A stretch of 26,927 bases of DNA from an uncultured Ruminococcus sp. (lineage in GTDB: Bacteria > Bacillota > Clostridia > Oscillospirales > Ruminococcaceae): NCBI GenBank assembly GCA_900319195.1, contig ONNL01000129.1, forward strand, positions 1 through 26,927, written 5' to 3'. The position numbers were made by a program, and so were the translations under genes. Positions 14,752 to 20,950 of this stretch are shown here, piece by piece. Below the pieces are notes generated by a model that was given only the letters and a program-made list of their open reading frames with translations, had not been told where the DNA came from and searched no databases. Position 1 is the first letter of the stretch. Each line of letters begins with the position of its first letter.

Positions 14752-16551
14752 TCACCAAAAGTTAACAATTTTTTTTTCTTTGTTGCCCTCGAGCACTCCT
14801 ATACCGAGAACCTTGAGGTTCTCATCGTCAACAACAGACGGACACTCGGACATGAGCTCGCTCGCATTCTGAACCTTCGGGAACGCTGTGACATCACGCA
14901 GACTCTCTGCCTTGCACATTATCATTGCAAGTCTGTCAAGACCGATTCCCATGCCGCCGTGCGGAGGTGCTCCATAGCGGTATGCTTCAACGAGGAAGCC
15001 GAATTTAGCCTGAATCTCCTCATCGGTCATGCCGAGAGCTTCAAACATTCTCTGCTGGAGCTCATAGTCCGTGATACGCATTGAGCCGCTTGAAAGCTCA
15101 GTACCGTTGAGGACGAGATCCCATGCCTTTGCGCGAACATTAGCAGGATCAGTGTCGAGATATTCGAGGCACTCCTCCATAGGCATTGTGAACGGATGGT
15201 GAGCCGCTACCCATGTATTGCTGTCGTCATCATACTCAAAGAACGGCATTTCTGTTATCCAGAGGAAGTTGTACTTATCCTCGGGAATAACACCGAGCTT
15301 CTTGCCGCAGATAAGACGAATAGCACCGAGAGTTGTGAGTGCGGTCTTTGTCTTGTCAGCACAGATAAGGAGAAGGTCTCCCTTCTGAACGTCCATAGCT
15401 GCGCATATCTTTTCAAGGTCGCCTTCACCGAGGAACTTCTTGAACGAGCAGTTAGGCTCGTCTGCCCAACGGATATAAGCAAGTCCCTTTGCTCCGATAC
15501 CCTTTGCGTGTTCAACGAGCTTGTCAATCTCCTTGCGTGTATAGGTCGCAGCGCCGTCCTTTACGTTGATAGCGCGTACAGAGCCGCCCTCTTCGATAGC
15601 GTTCTTGAATACAACAAAGTCAATATCCTTCACTGTTTCGGTAATGTCATGGATCTCAAAGCCGAAGCGTGTATCAGGCTTATCGGAGCCGTAAAGGTTC
15701 ATAGCATCGGCAAATGTAAGTCTCTTGAGCGGAAGCTGAACGTCAACATTGATAACGTCCTTGAAAACACGCTGAATGAAGCCTTCTACACAGTCCTGAA
15801 TGTCCTCGGAGTCAACAAATGACATCTCAAGGTCTATCTGTGTGAACTCAGGCTGACGGTCAGCACGGAGGTCCTCGTCTCTGAAGCAGCGTGCAAGCTG
15901 GATATAGCGGTCATAGCCCGATACCATGAGAAGCTGCTTGTATATCTGAGGTGACTGAGGAAGCGCATAGAACTTGCCCGGATGTACTCTTGAAGGGATA
16001 AGATAGTCTCTTGCGCCCTCGGGAGTGGACTTCATCATCATAGGAGTCTCTATTTCAAGGAAACCGTTCTCGTAGAAATACTCACGAGCACTCTTTGCGA
16101 TTTCATGGCGCATTATCATGTTCCTCTGGAGCGGTGCTCTTCTGAGGTCGAGATAGCGGTATTTCAGACGAAGCTCCTCATTTACCTTTGTCTCATCAGT
16201 TATCTCAAACGGCGTAGTTTCCGCCTTTGCAAGTATTCTGAGGTCAGTAACGAATATCTCGACATTGCCCGTCTTTATCTTGTCGTTCTTACTCTCACGC
16301 TCGCGGACAGTACCCTTAGCCATGAGAACATACTCACTGCGGCACGACGAAGCCTTTTCAAAAATCTCCTTGTCTGTCTCATCATTGAAAAGAAGCTGTA
16401 CAACACCCGTGCGGTCTCTGAGCACTATAAATATAACTCCGCCCTTGTCACGAATCCTGTCAACAAAGCCGCCGACAACGACCTCTTTGCCTATTTCAGA
16501 GACTTCACCGCAATAGTGAGTCCTTTTAATTCCGTTCATAGTATCAAGCAT
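14752..16551 (-). CDS. aspS: Aspartyl-tRNA synthetase
   Basis: A 599-residue bacterial-type class IIb synthetase that charges tRNA-Asp. An N-terminal OB-fold anticodon-binding domain (GFVDRIRDKGGVIFIVLRDR) comes first. Then come motif 1 (FLEIETPMMMKSTPEGARDY), the aspartate-site loop (LPQSPQIYKQLLMVSGYDR), motif 2 (FRDEDLRADRQPEFTQIDLE) and the bacterial insertion (GAD) domain. Motif 3 is GMGIGLDRLAM. The C-terminal tail (LKVLGIGVLEGNKEKKIV) is about a dozen residues longer than usual. The ATG at 16551 starts one base after the hisS stop and uses AAGGAG inside the end of hisS, so the two are translationally linked. The open frame extends upstream to 16608 but without a ribosome binding site. 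Confidence 0.96.
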   Translation of the reverse strand: MLDTMNGIKRTHYCGEVSEIGKEVVVGGFVDRIRDKGGVIFIVLRDRTGVVQLLFNDETDKEIFEKASSCRSEYVLMAKGTVRERESKNDKIKTGNVEIFVTDLRILAKAETTPFEITDETKVNEELRLKYRYLDLRRAPLQRNMIMRHEIAKSAREYFYENGFLEIETPMMMKSTPEGARDYLIPSRVHPGKFYALPQSPQIYKQLLMVSGYDRYIQLARCFRDEDLRADRQPEFTQIDLEMSFVDSEDIQDCVEGFIQRVFKDVINVDVQLPLKRLTFADAMNLYGSDKPDTRFGFEIHDITETVKDIDFVVFKNAIEEGGSVRAINVKDGAATYTRKEIDKLVEHAKGIGAKGLAYIRWADEPNCSFKKFLGEGDLEKICAAMDVQKGDLLLICADKTKTALTTLGAIRLICGKKLGVIPEDKYNFLWITEMPFFEYDDDSNTWVAAHHPFTMPMEECLEYLDTDPANVRAKAWDLVLNGTELSSGSMRITDYELQQRMFEALGMTDEEIQAKFGFLVEAYRYGAPPHGGMGIGLDRLAMIMCKAESLRDVTAFPKVQNASELMSECPSVVDDENLKVLGIGVLEGNKEKKIVNFW

Positions 16552-16552
16552 T

Positions 16553-17893
16553 TTATACGTTCTCCTTATCCGAAGGAAGTATCGGGAGATTCTCAGACGC
16601 TTCCTCAATTTGTTCCATCATTTTATCAACATAAACAGAATCAAAAAATCCGCTGAACTTATCGTCAAGATTCAGCTCAGTTTCTTTGCCTGTTTCCATT
16701 TCCTTTACCTTCACCTTGCCGTTTGTGAGCTCGTCATCACCGATAACGACCGTGAATGCCGCACCAATCTTGTTGGCATACTTCATCTGAGCCTTGAGTC
16801 CCCTGTCCATGAGGTCGAACTCAGCATAATAGCCGAAATCACGAAGCTCACGCGAAAGGAGCATTGCCTTTTCAAGTGCTGCCTCACCCATTGTAGCAAA
16901 ATAAATATCGCATTTCTTGGCTTCAAGGAAGTCGCATTCCTGCTTGTTCATAAGGAGCAGAATACGCTCGATTCCCATTCCGAAGCCGAGAGCCGCAGTA
17001 GGCTTGCCGCCAAGCTGCTCAATGAGTCCGTCGTAGCGACCGCCTGCGCAGACTGTTCCCTGTGCACCGATCTCGCTCGAAATGAACTCAAACACGGTCT
17101 TTGTGTAGTAATCAAGTCCACGGACTATCTTGGGATTCACCTTATATTCGATACCGAGTTTTTCGAGATAGCCCTTAAGCTTTTCAAAGTGGTCGCGGCA
17201 CTCATCACATAGATAATCGAGTATCACGGGAGCGTCCTTTGCAATTGCCTGATCCTCGGCGCTCTTGCAGTCAAGGATACGCATAGGATTTTTCTCAAAT
17301 CTTGACTGACAGGTCTCGCAGAGCTCGTCCTTATGAGGAGCAAAATATGCTCTGAGTGCCTCATAGTACTTAGCACGGCAGGTCGGACATCCGATAGAGT
17401 TGATGTTCAGCTCTATGTTTTTAAGTCCGAGCCTTTCAAGCAGAGTCTTTCCGAGCAGTATGACCTCGGCATCTGCACTCGGAGACTTACTACCTGCCAT
17501 TTCAACGCCGAACTGGTGGAACTCGCGGAGTCTTCCGGCCTGCGGACGTTCATGTCTGAAGCATGAGGTTATATAGTAAACACGCTGCGGAAGTGCCTCG
17601 TTGAGAAGTCCGTTCTGGAGCATCGCACGGATAGTGCCTGCTGTACCCTCGGGACGCAGCGTATATTTAGTTTCCTTCGCCATTACCGTGTACATTTCCT
17701 TCTGCACAACATCGGTGGTCTCACCTACCGAGCGCAGAAACAGGTCAGTATTCTCAAATGTAGGGAATCTTATCTCGGAAAATCCGAAATTTTCAGCAGT
17801 TTCCCTTGCGATTTTCTCCACGGTATGCCACTTGTGAACGTCGCTCGGGAGAACGTCCTCTGTACCATTAGGGCGTTTTATTACTGTAGACAT
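16553..17893 (-). CDS. hisS: Histidyl-tRNA synthetase
   Basis: A 446-residue class IIa synthetase that charges tRNA-His. Visible blocks: RPNGTEDVLP at the start, motif 1 around IRFPTFENTDLF, motif 2 (TSCFRHERPQAGRLREFHQF), the histidine motifs (VRGLDYYTKTVFEF) and motif 3 (ALGFGMGIERILLL). The C-terminal anticodon-binding domain is complete. The insertion domain carries several Cys pairs (CPTC, CETC, CDEC and a single C), a pattern I recall from other Clostridia HisRS proteins that could bind zinc. The ATG at 17893 is chosen, as the AAAGG upstream is too close to the in-frame TTG at 17902. hisS and aspS form one operon. The leader is very short, so no T-box fits upstream. Confidence 0.96.
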   Translation of the reverse strand: MSTVIKRPNGTEDVLPSDVHKWHTVEKIARETAENFGFSEIRFPTFENTDLFLRSVGETTDVVQKEMYTVMAKETKYTLRPEGTAGTIRAMLQNGLLNEALPQRVYYITSCFRHERPQAGRLREFHQFGVEMAGSKSPSADAEVILLGKTLLERLGLKNIELNINSIGCPTCRAKYYEALRAYFAPHKDELCETCQSRFEKNPMRILDCKSAEDQAIAKDAPVILDYLCDECRDHFEKLKGYLEKLGIEYKVNPKIVRGLDYYTKTVFEFISSEIGAQGTVCAGGRYDGLIEQLGGKPTAALGFGMGIERILLLMNKQECDFLEAKKCDIYFATMGEAALEKAMLLSRELRDFGYYAEFDLMDRGLKAQMKYANKIGAAFTVVIGDDELTNGKVKVKEMETGKETELNLDDKFSGFFDSVYVDKMMEQIEEASENLPILPSDKENV

Positions 17894-17917
17894 AGTTTTC
17901 AAGCCTTTCTTTTAGAC

Positions 17918-17926
17918 ATTATATCA
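17918..17926 (-). promoter_or_regulatory. Extended -10 promoter of hisS-aspS
   Basis: TGATATAAT on the minus strand is an extended -10 element. No good -35 lies at the usual distance. The predicted leader is only about 18 bases long. Confidence 0.55.
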
Positions 17927-17966
17927 AAGCCGTATCCGGCATCGGATAAAGCTTGCATTACATGAA

Positions 17967-17992
17967 AATTGTCCCTTTAAACAGGGACAATT
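17967..17992 (-). terminator. Terminator of the minD-mgsA operon
   Basis: The arms 17967-17976 and 17983-17992 form a perfect 10-bp stem with a six-base loop, right after the mgsA stop at 17997. A short T-rich tail follows on the minus strand. Confidence 0.8.
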
Positions 17993-17996
17993 GTTT

Positions 17997-18395
17997 TCAG
18001 ATACCGGGTGTTCCGACCTCTCTCCAGTCAAGGTCGCCGCGCTCGAGTGCGAGGATAAGTGCCTCGGCAGTAGCAATATTTGTTGCGACAGGAACATTAT
18101 GAACATCGCAAAGTCTCAGAAGATTCATATCGTTTGCGTCACTTTTCTGATTGATCGGGTCTCTGAAAAAGAGAAGAATATCGACCTCATTACATGACAG
18201 AAGAGCAATGATCTGCTCTGCGCCGCCTTTTCCGCTCAAATATCTCTTAATAGGAAGTCCTGTAGCTTCGCTTACCATTATTCCTGTAGTATTAGTAGAT
18301 ATAAGCTTATGCTTGGATAAAATTCCACAATATGCGCTGCAAAACTGGACCATCAGTTCCTTTTTCGCATCATGTGCCATGATCGCAATATTCAT
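17997..18395 (-). CDS. mgsA: Methylglyoxal synthase-family protein (divergent active site)
   Basis: A 132-residue protein of the MgsA family, which converts dihydroxyacetone phosphate to methylglyoxal and phosphate as a glycolysis bypass. The fold markers are present: MAHD (6-9), the phosphate loop region TNTTG (34-38), FFRDP (76-80) with the aspartate equivalent to E. coli D91, LLRL (92-95) and PVATNIATAE (102-111). Three usual active-site features differ. The GGDQQ aspartate (D71 in E. coli) is replaced by Glu60 in GGAEQ. The GTTG loop is NTTG. The PHDPD histidine (H98) is missing from SDAND. The start uses AAGGGA before the ATG at 18395. It lies 37 bases after the MinD-like gene, as mgsA often follows min genes in Lachnospiraceae. 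Activity is therefore likely but not certain. Confidence 0.82.
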   Translation of the reverse strand: MNIAIMAHDAKKELMVQFCSAYCGILSKHKLISTNTTGIMVSEATGLPIKRYLSGKGGAEQIIALLSCNEVDILLFFRDPINQKSDANDMNLLRLCDVHNVPVATNIATAEALILALERGDLDWREVGTPGI

Positions 18396-18432
18396 GTTAA
18401 CATCCCTTCCCCGCAAGAGCGGATAAATTATA

Positions 18433-19170
18433 TTATGAAATCTTTACAGTAAGCGGAACAAATTCTCCGCCGAGTCTCTTTGAAATAGCGTCAAAAGCTC
18501 TGAGTGCAGATGAATCGGACGGGATAGGATTACCCTTTCCTGTTGCGACAGTCATCTTGAAATCATCGGGAATAACACCGATAAGCTGTACGCCGACCTT
18601 ATCTATTATTTCATCAAGGTTTGAAACGAGCTCGTTGCCGATAACTCTCTTGCTGACCTTATTGATAACAAGACGCTGACTCTTGTTGCCTCTGTTGTAG
18701 AATTCATCTGACATAAGGCTTGCGTCTCTGATACATACAGGGTCAGGAGTTGATACGATAATGATGAGGTTAGACTGCTCAACAATATCGAAAACGTGCG
18801 AGTTTATACCTGCACCTGTATCTATAATGATATATTCAAAATACTTCTTTATAGAAGTACAGATTTCAACTATCTGTTCAGCCGTAACAGGAGTGAGTGT
18901 TTTCGGTGCACAGAGAAGATTGAGATTGCTTGCCATAGGCACCTGTGCAATAGCGTCAAGAGTCTCCTTCTTACCGTTGAGCACATCTCCGAGGTCATAC
19001 TTTATAGAATTTTCCATTCCGAACATGATATCCAGACATCTGAGACCGAAATCAAGCTCAATTATCAGAGTACGATGACCCTGCTTTGCAAGAGTATAGC
19101 CAAGACCTGCGCAAACGGTAGACTTGCCCGTACCTCCTTTTCCGGAAGTAACAGCAATTATTTTCGACAT
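18433..19170 (-). CDS. minD: MinD-like (MinD/FlhG/ParA) ATPase
   Basis: A 245-residue P-loop ATPase of the deviant-Walker (MinD/ParA) type. The Walker A loop is KGGTGKST (11-18). The switch I region is ELDFGLRCLDIMFG (38-51), where MinD usually has D-x-D-I-G-L-R-N-L-D. The Walker B strand is YIIIDTGAGIN, and its T-G resembles FlhG proteins more than the S-P-A-G of MinD. The C-terminus ends in VPLTVKIS without the amphipathic membrane-targeting helix of true MinD, and no minC or minE is present in the window. The ATG at 19170 has AAAGGAT upstream, and the gene has a near-perfect promoter. Association with mgsA supports a Min-type origin. Role in cell division or pole placement is inferred only. 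Confidence 0.8.
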   Translation of the reverse strand: MSKIIAVTSGKGGTGKSTVCAGLGYTLAKQGHRTLIIELDFGLRCLDIMFGMENSIKYDLGDVLNGKKETLDAIAQVPMASNLNLLCAPKTLTPVTAEQIVEICTSIKKYFEYIIIDTGAGINSHVFDIVEQSNLIIIVSTPDPVCIRDASLMSDEFYNRGNKSQRLVINKVSKRVIGNELVSNLDEIIDKVGVQLIGVIPDDFKMTVATGKGNPIPSDSSALRAFDAISKRLGGEFVPLTVKIS

Positions 19171-19260
19171 ACCAATTATCCTTTCCGATATCCTCACGCC
19201 AGAGCAGTATAGCTGCCGAACGGCACCGGACTCTCCCATAATCATAAAATAACTATTAAC

Positions 19261-19289
19261 ATTATAGCACAAAAGTGAACTAATGTCAA
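19261..19289 (-). promoter_or_regulatory. Consensus promoter of the minD-mgsA operon
   Basis: TTGACA (19284-19289), 17 bases, TATAAT (19261-19266) on the minus strand: a full consensus match. The leader is about 85 bases. Confidence 0.9.
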
Positions 19290-19371
19290 AGAAGTTTTTT
19301 GTATTAATAATAAAATTGTTGAATCTGTCATTTTTATGCAGATATAATTGTGCACAATAGACAAACCAAAA

Positions 19372-19884
19372 TTACAGCATTTCTGTTATCTTCATAACAG
19401 TTTTCTCAATATTACAGCCGTTTTCGTCGATAACTATATCAGCATACTTCTCATACAGCGGTACGCGCTCTTTATAAAGATCAGCGAGCGACTGTCCCTC
19501 ACGGATTATGACTCCGCGGTTTTTGATATTACCAAGACGATATCTCAGCTTCTTGTAATCAAGGCTGAGATAGACTATTCTGCCGATATTCCGGAGGTTG
19601 TTCATTGCGTCCTCACCATAGACAACGCTTCCGCCCGTTGCAATAACGGAGTATTCGGCATTGAGCTCGGCAACTATCTTGTTTTCAAGCTCAATAAAGC
19701 CGTCTATGCCGTCACGTGCAATTATCTCCTTCAGTCTTTTCTTTTCATGCTGCTGAATGATAAGATCGGTATCAACAAACTTATATCCCAGTATCTTGGC
19801 AAGTATGACACCTGCTGTGCTCTTGCCGACGCCCGGCATTCCTATAAGAACAACATTTTTCTTCAAATCATCTTTCCTCTGCAT
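19372..19884 (-). CDS. Shikimate kinase-like P-loop kinase
   Basis: A 170-residue protein of the shikimate kinase fold. Visible are the Walker A loop GMPGVGKST (15-23), the DTD magnesium/shikimate motif (38-40), the ATGGS strand-loop (82-86) and the C-terminal R-x-PLYEKYAD (140-149). Two substrate-related features differ from canonical AroK. The shikimate-binding arginine of the G-E-x-x-F-R-x-x-E motif is absent (DGFIELE at 61-67), and the third glycine of the ATGGG motif is Ser. The lid also has RGVIIREGQSL instead of the usual short R-rich lid. I recall similar proteins in other Clostridia annotated as shikimate kinase. It stands alone with its own promoter, outside any aromatic-acid operon. 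A TTG at codon 7 has a better ribosome binding site (AGAGGA) than the first ATG. Confidence 0.75.
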   Translation of the reverse strand: MQRKDDLKKNVVLIGMPGVGKSTAGVILAKILGYKFVDTDLIIQQHEKKRLKEIIARDGIDGFIELENKIVAELNAEYSVIATGGSVVYGEDAMNNLRNIGRIVYLSLDYKKLRYRLGNIKNRGVIIREGQSLADLYKERVPLYEKYADIVIDENGCNIEKTVMKITEML

Positions 19885-19898
19885 AATGATATATCTTT

Positions 19899-19927
19899 AC
19901 TTTAACACATTTTCGACGAAAAGTCAA
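19899..19927 (-). promoter_or_regulatory. Promoter of the shikimate kinase-like gene
   Basis: TTGACT (19922-19927), 17 bases, TAAAGT (19899-19904) on the minus strand, with a very short leader. The spacer contains a small palindrome (TTTCGTCGAAA). Confidence 0.65.
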
Positions 19928-19965
19928 TAGTACCATGCCAGAAATTGCGATATTTTCCCGAAGCC

Positions 19966-20769
19966 TCAATCTCTGTGCGAAACACTGCTGTTTTCTCTAT
20001 ATTGATTCGGAGTCATACCCGTCTTATTGCGGAAAAGCCTTGTAAAGTACGATATATCGCCATATCCTACGATACTCGCTATCTGCTTTATCGGCATGAC
20101 TGTACCGCTGAGCATTTCCTTGGATTTCTCTATCCTTGCAGTGAGAATGTCCTTTTTGAGTGAAGTGCCGAAAGCTTCTGCATATAGATGCGCAAATCTC
20201 GAACGTGAAAGTGACAGTTCGGTTGACATATCGTCAATATTATAGTCTCTGCCCGGCCACCTGTAAATAGATTCACGTATCCACAAGAGCTTCTCGAAAT
20301 AGGCGTTTTCAGTCACAACAGAGCCGCCGAACTTCATTGATATCTTATCATTTATCTTATATAGAAGCAGTTTGTATAAAAGGTCAACAGACTCCTTCCT
20401 GTTCGGATTCGCGGAATATTGCTCAAAGCAGATATTTTTCATAATCGACGAAACATCTGCGAGATTTCCAAGCGGAGTAGGCACATTAAAAGGAATATCA
20501 AGCTCCTTCATAAGCTTTATTTCGTCCTCGTCAGGACCGAAGTGCATCCAGTCGTCATAATACTCTTCACTGTCGGAATGATAATACTGCGGAAACTCAG
20601 GTGTAAAAAGTACAAAAGTGTTTGCAGGGGTATTTATCATTTTACCGTCTATTCTGAAAATCGCAGGACTCTTCACTATAAGCATGAGCCAATCGCCTGC
20701 ACCGCCGGGTCTGTCTATGTAGAAATCACTGCCGTGTCTATGGTTATAGCCGACATCGTCCATTCTCAT
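19966..20769 (-). CDS. AraC-family transcriptional regulator
   Basis: A 267-residue regulator. The N-terminal two-thirds is a cupin-like AraC sensor domain (RPGGAGDWLMLIVKSPAIF, then NTFVLFTPEFPQYYHSD and DDWMHFG), expected to bind a sugar or oligosaccharide. The C-terminal 100 residues hold two helix-turn-helix motifs: MSTELSLSRSRFAHLYAEAFG, and IKQIASIVGYGDISYFTRLF followed by the classic GMTPNQYR. The start at 20769 is preceded by AAGGAG nine bases away; an ATG two codons on is possible. It is transcribed divergently from the xylanase/esterase gene, with 181 bases between the start codons and two face-to-face promoters. It is therefore the most likely regulator of that gene, probably an activator. 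The inducer is unknown. Confidence 0.92.
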   Translation of the reverse strand: MRMDDVGYNHRHGSDFYIDRPGGAGDWLMLIVKSPAIFRIDGKMINTPANTFVLFTPEFPQYYHSDSEEYYDDWMHFGPDEDEIKLMKELDIPFNVPTPLGNLADVSSIMKNICFEQYSANPNRKESVDLLYKLLLYKINDKISMKFGGSVVTENAYFEKLLWIRESIYRWPGRDYNIDDMSTELSLSRSRFAHLYAEAFGTSLKKDILTARIEKSKEMLSGTVMPIKQIASIVGYGDISYFTRLFRNKTGMTPNQYRENSSVSHRD

Positions 20770-20791
20770 ATCATCACTCTCCTTACTACCC

Positions 20792-20820
20792 ATTATAACA
20801 TCAATGTGACTTACAGTCAA
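20792..20820 (-). promoter_or_regulatory. Promoter of the AraC regulator
   Basis: TTGACT (20815-20820), 17 bases, TATAAT (20792-20797) on the minus strand. It lies 44 bases from the divergent xylanase promoter. Confidence 0.85.
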
Positions 20821-20837
20821 GAATTTTCAGCTAAAAA

Positions 20838-20855
20838 GTGCTATAAAATCAGCAC
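20838..20855. promoter_or_regulatory. Candidate operator between the divergent promoters
   Basis: The inverted repeat GTGCT - 8 bases - AGCAC is centred between the -35 elements of the AraC and xylanase promoters, where an AraC-type regulator could act on both. The half-sites are short and the call is speculative. Confidence 0.3.
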
Positions 20856-20864
20856 AAAAATCAA

Positions 20865-20893
20865 TTGACTCGGTTGATATAATATTGTATAAT
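20865..20893 (+). promoter_or_regulatory. Promoter of the xylanase/esterase gene
   Basis: TTGACT (20865-20870), 17 bases, TATAAT (20888-20893). A second TATAAT-like hexamer lies inside the spacer. The leader is about 50 bases and A/T rich, with AAGGA before the ATG at 20951. Confidence 0.85.
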
Positions 20894-20950
20894 TAAGAAA
20901 ATGTTAATACGCTATGAACAAATTTTATTTTTAAAAAGGAATGATGTATT

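Noticed and set aside
15196..15822. 208-residue plus-strand open frame
   Set aside because: Antisense shadow of aspS; composition is that of a reversed coding strand.
16610..17212. 200-residue plus-strand open frame
   Set aside because: Antisense shadow of hisS, no support of its own.
17894..17996. Possible T-box riboswitch before hisS
   Set aside because: The -10 element places the transcript start about 18 bases before the ATG, the only hairpin belongs to the end of mgsA, and no T-box core or specifier loop is seen.
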